Assembly (NCBI RefSeq): GCF_900496995.4
Contig: NC_044004.1
Span: 84,141,538 to 84,205,537, forward strand
From: Aquila chrysaetos chrysaetos
Taxonomy: Eukaryota > Chordata > Aves > Accipitriformes > Accipitridae
DNA: 64,000 bases
Reading direction: 5' to 3'
A model generated the notes under the pieces. That model made no database searches. It was not told the DNA's origin and was given only the letters and a program-made list of their open reading frames with translations. This document shows positions 1-10,616 of the stretch, in pieces. A program made the translations under genes and the position numbers. The stretch's first letter is position 1, and the number at the start of each line of letters is the position of its first letter.

Positions 1-640
1 AACAAATGAAATTTTCAGGAGAGCTTAAGTGACTTAGGTGACAATGCCTCAGTCATTTTAAGCTCATCATGTCCTGTTCAATGACTGGAGAAGCTTTTCA
101 GTACAGAATTAAGCATCTAAATCCCTTTAGCCAAACTGAAAATGACAAAATCCTCTCAGAGAACAATAGAAACTAGTTATGTCTTGCCTTCATAAGACAC
201 TGGCTAAATAACTTCATTAGAGTCATATCAAAATATAGTCCATAAGATTGGGATGAAAAGTTCCTGTAATTATGTTTGGTATAAGTTTTTGCACAAGGCA
301 TTTAAACTCAGTGCAACGAGCTGAACAGAAATTCTACATTCAGAGAGGGAGAAAAGAAGTCTATTTTGGCTTGGGGGGATGTCTGGTAATGCTGTATTGA
401 TTTCCAAGTGCAAGCTCAGCATTGTTGGTTAAAACTAACATCCCATGAAGAAGTGCAAACAGAAAGTGATGGATAATAATCACATTCTAAAGAAATAATT
501 TAAAATATACAGCAGCAGAAGTAAGTTAGGGAATTCTGAAGTGCCACTGAACAGAATGCACAGAGATTTGGATTTCTTATGCAACACTCCCACGTATTAG
601 GAAACCTGTGTGTACAGAAGCCACATGTTGTGCTGGAGAG
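1..640. other. Intergenic, nothing identified
   Basis: AT-rich sequence upstream of the first chemokine gene. I see no exon, repeat or RNA gene. A sequence resembling an NF-kB site (GGGAATTCTG, about 529-538) lies roughly 150 bp upstream of the TATA box, but its last two bases depart from the consensus. Confidence 0.5.
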
Positions 641-682
641 CACTTGTTCAGCACTCAGGCTGCTGGGTGTGCACCTTTTCAA

Positions 683-689
683 TATAAAA
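683..689 (+). promoter_or_regulatory. TATA box of gene A (IL8-like, ELR-less)
   Basis: TATAAAA stands 60 bp before the initiator ATG at 749. That would give a transcription start near 712 and a 5' UTR of about 35-40 nt, short but usual for this family. No perfect AP-1 or NF-kB site is seen just upstream, unlike gene B. Confidence 0.5.
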
Positions 690-748
690 ACTGATGTGAA
701 ACAGAACCAGAGCAGGACGTCTGTTAAGAAGAAAACTTCTACACAGCA

Positions 749-3583
749 ATGTATGGCAAACCTGTTGTTGTTGCTTTGGTTCTTTATCTGGTCTTAATGG
801 CAGGGTCAGAAGGTAAGAAAATGGTCTCTTAAAACTCACATAAGCAATGAATAAATAAATAAATAAATAAATATGCAAGTGGGCTTATGCTATGTTAATG
901 TTGACTTTTTGCAAGAGGTGTGCATCTTCAATAAATTGTCGTTCAGAAGTAAAAAGTATCATTTGTATTTGCATCTGTTAGGATGTTGTGGCTGTTTCCA
1001 GGGGTAAAATATGCTTCTGTCAGAAAATTAGTTCATTCCTATGCCATAATATATGCCTTACCCTAGATTTTAAGAAATGTTTGAATTAAGACAGGACTTT
1101 TTTTCTAAATGTGTCCATACATCTCTTCTTTTCGAAATGACAACTTTCTCCTATTTGTACTTTGATTCTTGGTAGGCGGGTTGATGATAGTTCTTCCTCA
1201 AAGCAAGAATTATGCAATTTGCAGAAAAGAATAAAGAATATGAGCAGATGATCATGGCAGGAACTAGTAAACAATATGTGGACATAGTTAATGACGTTAA
1301 CCTACTTTGTTCAAGTGATGCTATTCAGGTGTAGAATCTGGCCAGGCACAAATACACTATGAAAACATCTAAGTATTTTCACTTAGAGATACAAGTTTAA
1401 CTTTAAATGCATCTGCATACCAGCAGCTCTGAAAATATAACTGCTGCTGTTGTGCAGATGCAGTTAATTTTATCTCAAAGTCTTCAGCAAATGCGAGTGT
1501 CTGAGTAACAAGAAGGCGGCTGACAGAAGGGAATACTCTTTGCTTCACAGGAGCAAATAATGAGATTGTTCATTTATCTAGACGTAACTTATTTTTGTTC
1601 TACAGGTAAGGCCCTGGCGAAGACAAAAGAAAAAGGCTTCCAGTGCCTGTGCATAAGCACTCATTCCAAGTTCATCCCTCCCAAGGCTATTCAGAATGTG
1701 AGATTAAGCCAAAGAGGACCTCTCTGCAAAAATGTGGAAATCATGTGAGCACTTTTGCAAAATATCATCTGGCTTTCAATAGGAGGAAGTGACTTGGCAT
1801 TTCACACTCTAGTTACTTATTTACTTTGGGTGGAATTATATGTCCCTTGCAAAGCCTCATAGATGCTAAGTATAAGGTATTAGGCCTTCTATCCAAAGGA
1901 ATAAGCTAACTGCCTGCCAATGTTACAAGCCACTTCCAGACAGTATTTTAAAAATCTCTCTATGCTAATATCTTAAATATGACAAACACCAGAGGAGAGA
2001 ATTAGATCCCCATAACACATTCAGGGCACAGTTGATAATTTAGGAGAATGAAGAAAAATCGAAGATACAATCTTGATCCCATTGACATGAATTCAAACAA
2101 TTTCCACTAACTTGGTCTGCGTGTGGCAAAGTTTGAAACACTGTGAGTTATTCCCTATGTCAGAATTGCATAGTGAGCATTTTCCTGTGCAAGGAGCATG
2201 GAACTTAAATTGTAAAATCCATGTGAGTACAAAGTAAAAGATACAGTAAGCTTCATTTAAAATCACATCAGGAACTATTCACATGAATTGAATCAATGCA
2301 TTCATGTAAACAGAAGGGAGCTTTCAGGTTTTTATGCTTTCACTATGGTTTCATAAGCAGATAATACCTGTACAATCATACCCTCTGAGCAGCATTGCGT
2401 GTCATCCAGTTCTACCTCACTAGTAATTGGTAATTTCAGCCAGGTTTGATTAAAAAAAAAAAAAAGTTTCCAAGATAATTAAGTTCCTGAAAGATCTGCT
2501 AAATTATGACCAGATGGAGAACAGAAACCAAATAAAAAATTCATCAGGCTCATTAAAAAGATTGCATCATAAGCACCTATACTGACATCATTCATTAAAA
2601 AACCCCAAACTTAAATGCCCAAGTATAGAAAAAGTATAAGAAAATAATTTTTCCCTATTTCTCTCAGAAATGCTAGCTGGAAAATATCAAACAAGTTTAA
2701 TAAACGAAAGTCCAGTTACTTACTTGACAAATAGCTAAGATAAATTTCAAAACATTAGGAGAGTGGGAGGGATCCACCTGGCCTTAACTTCTTTGTTTCT
2801 TTCTTGGCAGAGCTACGCTGAAAAGTGGCAGACGAGTGTGTTTGGAACCCACTGCTCCCTGGGTCCAGCTCACTGTAAAGGCTATTTTGGCCAGGTAAGT
2901 TGTTTTCTTTACTAGAACAGCTTCAATTGAAAGCTATTTTTAGAAAGCAGATTTTCATTTCTTGGGACAAAAATGTTCACCCTCTTCAGGCACTAGTAAT
3001 TCTTTCCAGCGTTTCTCTCTAAACCTGTATTTCTAAATGCCTGAGGATTAAAATAATTTCCTAGCTTTGATACCTTCCCTGTGTGTTAAGCCACCCAAAA
3101 GGTCACAGGTATGATGCACCTAAATATCCGCTGAGAGACAGCACAGTCTGGGTGCATGTTTGACACTTCCAAAAATCAAGCTCTAAAAGACTCACTTCCT
3201 CTTTCTGGGTATAATTCAGATGTACAGCTGGCATTTCTAAGCTTATTAGCTTTCACTGCTGTAAATGGGGACAGTCAGGTCCCTACTTTGCACAATTTGG
3301 ACATAGGCACACGGAAGTCCTTTCTGTTGGAGCAGTACTTGCGTAAACACAGGATTTTTTTGTCTTTGCACATGTCAGTTGGTTGATACAGTAAAAATAA
3401 GTCATTAACAACTTATAAGCACCTGTTGCTCTTCCTGTAGCTTGTATTAATGGTAATTGTTTCATTAAAAAATTTCTGAACTCACTTTATACTTCATCTC
3501 ATTACAGGGCCAGAGACAACACTGAGTCACCAATCAAAGAAAAGTCAAGGAAAAATAGACCTTGGAGTTTTTCAAGGATATGA
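749..3583 (+). CDS. IL8L1: Gene A: IL8-like CXC chemokine lacking the ELR motif (120 aa, 4 exons)
   Basis: Coding exons are 749-812, 1606-1744, 2811-2894 and 3508-3583, all with GT-AG introns, joining to 363 nt. Residues 1-21 form a hydrophobic signal peptide. The CXC pair is C35-L-C37, with C62 and C78 as the other disulphide cysteines. The core after CXC ([16 protein letters not shown]) and the C-terminal helix ([11 protein letters not shown]) are those of avian interleukin-8. The residues before the first cysteine are KEKGFQ instead of TELR, exon 2 is one codon longer than in gene B, and GPHC has become GPLC. The last exon encodes an unusual basic tail ([15 protein letters not shown]). Position left of CXCL8 and similarity suggest the CXCLi1/IL8L1 slot. 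Orthology is inferred: chicken IL8L1 is described as ELR+, so this could be a separate lineage-specific copy. Confidence 0.85.
849..873. repeat. (ATAA)n microsatellite in gene A intron 1
   Basis: About six tandem ATAA units lie about 35 bp after the exon 1 donor. Confidence 0.85.
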
Positions 3584-3785
3584 AATAAGAGGAAACACTT
3601 GCTGATGAGAACGTCAAGGAACAGACCCCCCTTCTGCTACATTACTACATTTGATGGGGTTTTTTCCCCCCAAGATAGTTGCTGATTCTACTTACTTTCT
3701 TTGCTGTGTCTATCTCTAAAACTCTATCTGTGATGCATCAAGGAATTCAAGCTCAATGAATGTGTTTTAGTGCTGTAAGGACAAG

Positions 3786-3791
3786 AATAAA
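3786..3791 (+). promoter_or_regulatory. Polyadenylation signal of gene A
   Basis: AATAAA 203 nt after the stop codon at 3581-3583, the first canonical signal downstream. The implied 3' UTR is short and has no clustered ATTTA elements, unlike gene B. Confidence 0.5.
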
Positions 3792-4239
3792 GAAGAGGAA
3801 ATTAGTTACCCTTAAATGGCCTTACTTAACGTAGAAATAGAAAGGATACAATTAGTAAACACATGAATAAACATATAATAAGGAAGAGTCTGTGCAGCTT
3901 TGAAGGAAGTTTTCTTTTATGTGTTTGTTACAGTTCTTTGAAGGTGACAACAAGCCTACGGATGTGGAAGGTCCAACAGGTATAGTCAAACTGTGTTTCT
4001 GAAATCCTTTCACAACCCTCACCAAACATTAGAGATAATGGGGCTAAGAAAGAAGTCTTGGAAATGGGTACATAACAGGTGAATACATAGAAATGAAGGA
4101 CAGAACGAAAAGGTCAGCTTTTTTTTGATAAAGGGCCATCACCCATGGATTCCTACACCAGCTTGTGTGAGGTCCTGTTTGGTTTGGCATATCCACAACT
4201 GGTCTGGGAAGGTCATTTGCTATGAGCTGAAGTATTCTG

Positions 4240-4740
4240 GTGATACTAAATGGAGGGTGGTAAAGACTAGGCTCAACTATGAAGAACTGCAGAAGGACCT
4301 TAGGAGACTCACTGAGTAGGCTGTAAACTACCAGGTGAAATTCACTGCAGGAAGTAGCGAAAATGGTTGACGTGGGAGGAAAAAAATACAAAGCTCATAT
4401 AAAAATGACGCATTCTAGGCTGACCACTGCACATAAGAGAGAGATCTTGGGATTATGCTAAATTGTACAACAGGAATATCAGATCAGGGCTCAGCAGTGA
4501 AAAAAACTTCAGAACCAAACCAAAAAACCCAGAAACCCAACCCATACTAGGACATGAGTAAGAACTAACTACTAAAATTTGTTATGCCACTGTGTAGCTG
4601 CATGACTCACCTGCATGCAGAGCGCTGTGCAGCCCCTGGCTCCCATCTTCAAGAACACAGAGTAGAGTTGGGAAAGGTTGAAGGTAATGCAACAAAGATG
4701 AACAAATACTCCGTACAAGAAGTGATGAAGCAAACCAGAT
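4240..4740 (+). mobile_element. Ancient CR1/L3-like LINE remnant
   Basis: Heavily decayed sequence that still follows the order of a CR1-type reverse transcriptase C-terminal region: a KFN-like stretch, then wording like 'HIKM.DSRLTTAHKERDLGI' (about 4400-4460), then a segment like 'ELEKVQR.ATKM' (about 4660-4710). Several frameshifts and stops are present and the ends are unclear. It lies in the gap after gene A. The call is by recognition only. Confidence 0.5.
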
Positions 4741-4899
4741 CTTTCATTCAAAAGTGAGATACTTCTGGGTGGCCAAGGGAGAAGTGAATTCACACCCATT
4801 TCTCCATGAAAGAACCATCTTTCAGAAAGTGGCAGAGATCCTCCACCAGCCAGGCCTGACAGCGGTAGCAATGTCTTCTACAAAGACCAAACATGACTT

Positions 4900-7800
4900 C
4901 ATTTCCTATGAGTACCCAGAAAATAATTTTTTTGGTAGTGTATCTTTAAAATCATCTACGAGACATGCCAGTCACTGAAATGGAGAATGCTGATTAAAAT
5001 ATGACTGACTGAAGGAAATGAAGAGTGTTCATAGGTGACGTTATCCAACAGTATTTGACTGGGTGTACCTGCAGCACAGCTGCAAGCAAGTAAGCATGGA
5101 CTGACACCTGAAGTACCTCCTGTGAGGTGCTTCGCTATGTCTCATCAACAGTCTAAGTCACTGCCAGCCTCAGGGTAGCTAATGACCGTGAGTTAATGGC
5201 TTTCAGAAGGAAGCAGCTACAATTAGAAATACTAAATTACCTGTATTATTTCTGAAGTTATATTTATTGTGCTGTAGTTTCCACTTATAGATAGCAAGAT
5301 GCAGGCACAGACACACATATATACATATATAGAAAAAGAAATTTAGAAGTCATATTTCTGAAGAAAAGAATGCATTATTTATTAATGTTAATAAAACAGG
5401 ATTTTTTTTTGCATTTTCTTTGTTCTCACATTAGTTCTACCTGATACTATAACAGACCACATTTTTTGCTTTGCAAAAGGATTTTGCAGCTTACATATTC
5501 ATTATGTTAAATGTTACTGCTCAAGGGTCCAGCAGACTGCTTATAAGACTAAACATTGGTTTAATGTGTTAATTCCCACTGCATTTATTGTTAGTTTCTT
5601 TCTAAACTGTTTCTGTTTCTGTCAAAAAGGGTGTTAAAGATGTTTTTTCTTAATGATTTGCTACATATTGTTTATATAACATCCTTAAATATAAATAAAA
5701 ATAAATACAACATTGTTAAATATAAATCTAGTTTCTGAAGGACAGAAAGCGCTAAAGTGCAGATTCTATCAGCAATCACCAGAACAGAGATATGTGGTCA
5801 CAGCAATGGAGGGCTGCAGGCAAAAATACCATGACTGCCCTGTGGAGTGTGACCTTCTGAGCCCCAGGGTGGGAGGGTGGGGTTTGGGGGATAGCCGCAG
5901 GCTAGGCAGAACATCAGACGGCAAACGGACGTGTAGGAAACTCTCGGGACAGTCTCGTTCATGATAGGGAGTAACCCCCACTGGAACCCCCAACCAGAGC
6001 AACTTTGGATTCAAACCTGAATTTGTAAGCTGACTGAATACATCAATTGTTCCTTCCCACTGCTGCTCCCCCATGTTTTGGTAAACAGTAAGATTTGACC
6101 TGTCCAGTGGCTTGAGATCCAATGGATCAGCAAGTTTATATATAACAGCTTTTATGCAACACAGATCTCATTTATAATATTCAACAGCATATTTTTATTC
6201 AAGATTCCGACGTCTACATTTTTGCACTTCTTTCACAGGCAGGCTACCTACCTATGCTCACCTGAGTGCCACAGAGAAACTCTCCATCCATCTCTGCATA
6301 CCCCGCTGTGACTGCACTGCCGGGAAGTGTTTGGGCCAACATCTGCCAAGCTGCATTGGCTGTAGTTTAAGCAGACAGTAAGATGACAGCAAGCGACATT
6401 TTAAGAGTCAGAGATGAATGCATGATGTATATTATGTCTACTGACCACTTCTAAATTAATCAAAAGTTCCTGGCACGAACTTCTCAAAACTTACCATGTG
6501 TTTCCTCCTACCACTTCCATATCTTATTTCCACAGTCAGAAAATGCTTCCTCCCAAACTCGTGAAAGGAAAACGCAACTAAAACAGTAAACACAGCCTTC
6601 ATAGAGGAGGTAAAACCCCAGCTGCTAGTCCCTACCAATTCTCTAGTTGGACTTAGTATCTCTTCTGTTAATACTAGGTGGATCTAATTTATGTTTAATA
6701 TGAATATTTTTTACTATTTGCTAATATTTTATGGTAATATTATGATGAATATTAATGTGTCATTTTCTAATATTACTAGATACCTTATATTAATATTGTC
6801 AGTGACTTTTCATATTGAATTGGATCAAATGAAACATTTCATTTGACCCACAACAATTTTTTAACTGAAAGCTACAATACAGAATTGACTGTTTTAAAGC
6901 AGAGCTGAAACATATTTCATAAATAAATATGCAGTCACATAAATATATACTTATAGTACATATACTTATGTATTATAAATACATAAATCAAAAGGCAAAT
7001 CAACTAAAAAAAAAAGCTGTACTGCTATTTTGTGATTCCAGAGGGATTCAGGAAAGTCCAGCATTTGCCACGATCTGACTAAGGGTACAAAACTATCTAT
7101 ATTGAGACACTTAAGTTTGAAAAAAAAAAATCACAAACTGACCTAAGCTTTTCTCCTTTCCTTGCTATCACTTCCTCATATAGCAAGTAAGACCCCAGAT
7201 GTTTAGGACACATTCTGCATTTTACGTGTCTGTTTCCTACGCTCTGCCTCACTGTAACCTTCCCCAAGTGTTTGCACAACCGTGTGCCCAGTTTCTGAGC
7301 AGCGGAAGTGTATTTGCCCCTTCTGCTCTCCACATGTCAAGTGGAATGGCAGGCAAATGGCAGGCAAATGCCAAGCCCCTTCCGGGGAAAACGCGGTGGT
7401 TTCAGAACACGGAGTGGGATTTTTTCCCTGCGGAACAAGAATAGCTGGTAGAGACGACGCACAGGAGGCAGGAGTCGAGGGAGTTCACCTTGCTCGGGCT
7501 GAACCCTCGTTCCAGCGAAAGCTTTGTCCCCTGCGTCTTTGGGGTCTTGTGTGCACGAATTCTCAAGTGAGAGGTTTGAGTTTGTTTGAAACAAGACAGA
7601 TACTTAATTTTCTTAGACAGAGTAATCTCATCAGCCCAGAGGCTGGAGCATTCCTCTGCAACTGGGGGGACTCAAACCAGGAAGGGAACGAAGCCCAGCT
7701 CTCCCCCATCCCTCACGATGGTCTTGGTCACCAGAGCACACATGAATCCCCCTCACTGTGTCTCTTGTGTTTGGGTGTCCTTTGCTACACGCAAAGACTC

Positions 7801-10400
7801 TAAATGATCCCAGTCAAGATCCCAAAAGATTCCCTTTTTGACTTCTGTGTTCATTAGACAAGGTAATGAGTCACGAAAAAGAAAAAACACTAGTTTCCGT
7901 GCTGCAGCACGGAGAACACATCCTATACCCTGCCTTGAAACACAGGCAAGGGAGGCATTTACTTCCCTCTTCAGCAGTCTTTCAGTAATCGGACTATTGC
8001 ATAACTGTTGTTTTGTTCGTTACAAGCGTGCTTTTAACAGGCTTAAGCATGGAAGGTCTCTGCTTGCAGCGGTATCAGCTCACTCAGTGACGTTATCCTT
8101 CAAAAGGAGCAGCAATTCCATTTGCACAAGTCATCTCTGATGGCTGGCGGGAAAGCACACGCTGCCAAAATCAGATAATGGATTTGGAGTTCCCATAGGC
8201 AGGGGCTGGGACGAGATCGTGGGCAAAGTGTTGAAGGGATGTAGGGAGAACTTGGGCGAAGCACGGCACTCCCAGAAACACGGGTTAGAGTGCCTGGCCT
8301 TCGGGCTTGATCTCGTGTCTCAACCTTTTTATGCCACTATCGTCTCTATTACACCCCCTTCACACAGTCCCGATGAAACTGTGTCACATCAGAGAAAAAG
8401 TGGAGGTAGAGGAGATGATTTAGCTCTCAGAAAACATGGTGGATTTTTATTTCATTACAAACGTCCTGCTCTTTTAGACAGATACTTACTCTTAGCTCAG
8501 GGGCAGGGTTAATCATATAGGTGGAGCAGGCTCTTGCCTTCACTTTTGATCTGGGGATTTCTGCAGATCTGTTACTGCCACACTCAGGAAATAGCTGAGT
8601 CTAGCGGTAAGAAGAATAAGCAGTCAATGGTTTTACTTGGGGATTTGAGGGGGAATTTCCTTTTTTTGCCTCAGACATTAATGACATTTCGGTGCACACC
8701 AAAATTAGATAATAAGGCTGCAAAATAGTAACTAAGACAAGTGGGATCCCTAATCAAATTTTAATTACCCTGTGTGCGTGCATACGTATGTAGAGACACG
8801 GAGAGAAAGAGAGAGAACGCAAAAGAGAAAAGAATCAGCAGAACCTCATTCCAAGTAAACTGGTTAAAGATCCAACATCTACATTCTGACGCCAGTGAAA
8901 CCACCCTGTTAATTTAACGTAACGTATACAACGTAATACAACATAAACAATAAAACATGACCTTCAGTAGCTGGTAAAATCCTCTCCTTTTTCAAGCCTT
9001 CAGAGAACTAAGTGTATTTTTCAGTAAAGCTCTCTACGACATACAGCTAAGGAGAAGCACCACTAGGAGTCTGAATTGGTATCTTTTGTTGACTCAATAC
9101 TCAGTAAGAGGTAGGAGAGACAAACTCGGTGGTACCTTTTCTTGAGCCAGCTGACATAGTGATGGGAAACAGATGAATTATCATCACAGAGTTCCTTTTA
9201 TCAAGTAAGTTAATGACAAAGGTACGCAGTAAACTGTAACAAATTATGGGCAAACTATTAAATTACTATAAATAAATCACAACGCTTTACATGCTAAAGG
9301 TAATTGGGTTTTTAAGAACTCCTCAGAGTTGGGGAGAAGTACCTCTATAAATCCACAGATCACAAAAATGTGAAACTTTGAGGCTGGAGATGACAAGCAG
9401 CAAAAGTCATCATGGTCAAAAGGACGACGTTTTTACGGCACTGAAACAGAATGGCTTTTCCTAATCACATGCACTCCAGATGGGTTAAAAACCCAAATCT
9501 TCATTTAAGCAACAGATCTGCATTTGAGCCCAAGTCTTCCCCTGAAATTGTCTCCCTCGCAAGGTAACATCTCTACCAGCCACGGCAAATAAACACTCAG
9601 CATTCATGCAAGAAGGTTCTTTAACAGAAATGTCTATAGCACTGCCATAATACTTAATGTTATTTCCCTTTGCTAAGACCTAGGGTTACGGTCACTGAAA
9701 AAGATTACAGAAAAGACTTATCAAAAATATCTAGACTTACAAAGGAAACAAAAGCAGTTGTGTTCAGCAGCTCATGCTATTTTGTTTGCATACAAAGCTT
9801 CCTCTGTTTATCATTCATTAACACATGTGACATGAAAAATGCAGGCATGGTTTTCAAAGCCATTCAGAATTTAGTATCTGCTTCCCACAGGAAGCTTTGA
9901 ATACTGCAGCCCCAATTCCTTTACCGAACAGATAGTATTAGAGATGAATTTACTTTGTAAGATGCCACTTGAACAGAAAAAAAGAAAACAACAAAAAATT
10001 AAAATCATTAACATCAAAATAATGCTGAGGTAAAATCCTGACCCCAGTGAAAAAGCTTTTCAGTGATTTCAGCACTGCCTGATTTCCACTCCAGTGGCTT
10101 AAAATCAGATAAGTAGAAGCTATCACCGTAAATGGAGATAAGGAATTAAGTATCTCAAGTATAGATCTGGCATCCCTATGAAGAACAGTTATTTCCCTGA
10201 AGAAACTAATGAAAAGTTACAACATAAATGTAACTGAAACCATCACAAAGTTGTATTACTAAATAAGGGTATGCATTAGAAAAAGCACAAAACTTATAAA
10301 AGTCTACAAAAGAAACTAGAATACATGGCTATTATTTACATATTTTAATAAATTAATACATTATATCATTCTCAGCAGAATAATTCCTCGTCATCTAGGA
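4900..10400. other. Intergenic gap between genes A and B
   Basis: No convincing exon. About 6650-7020 is strongly AT-rich with ATATTA-type runs. About 7200-8500 is relatively GC-richer and contains the longest chance open frame of the gap (7282-7803), with no recognisable domain. A TGAGTCA AP-1 motif (7867-7873) and a perfect NF-kB consensus, GGGAATTTCC (8651-8660), lie about 2-3 kb upstream of gene B. Confidence 0.5.
8651..8660 (+). promoter_or_regulatory. Distal NF-kB consensus site
   Basis: GGGAATTTCC matches the GGGRNWYYCC consensus at every position and lies 2 kb upstream of the CXCL8 orthologue. Single consensus sites occur by chance, so function is uncertain. Confidence 0.3.
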
Positions 10401-10421
10401 AGGAGTTTCACAACAGTCATG

Positions 10422-10510
10422 TGACTCATTTTTACTGCATCTGGGAAATTCCTCTAACGCAATCTACATGCTAGCAGAGCACACATGCTGGGCATAAAAC
10501 AGTATATAAG
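10422..10510 (+). promoter_or_regulatory. CXCL8 proximal promoter: AP-1, NF-kB, TATA
   Basis: TGACTCA (10422-10428), then GGGAAATTCC (10443-10452), then TATATAAG (10503-10510), in the order and approximate spacing known for vertebrate CXCL8 promoters, where AP-1 and NF-kB drive induction by IL-1, TNF and microbial products. A C/EBP site between AP-1 and NF-kB, present in the human promoter, is not clearly visible. Transcription would start near 10535, giving a 5' UTR of about 80 nt. Confidence 0.8.
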
Positions 10511-10616
10511 TGAGATGGATCACCCAGATCAGGCATCAGCAATCCTCCGGGACAAGAGAGGTCACTGCTCCACAGAACCAGAGCTAAACAATCCAGCAAA
10601 AAGCTCCTGTCTAATC

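Noticed and set aside
1742-1748. Apparent Met-stop at the end of exon 2 in each gene
   Set aside because: The reading runs into the intron. The codon is split AT|A by the phase-2 intron and encodes Ile in the spliced mRNA.
7282-7803. 173-codon open frame between genes A and B
   Set aside because: No recognisable domain, no signal peptide, no Kozak or splice context. It lies in GC-richer DNA where stops are rarer, and this length is plausible by chance in 64 kb.
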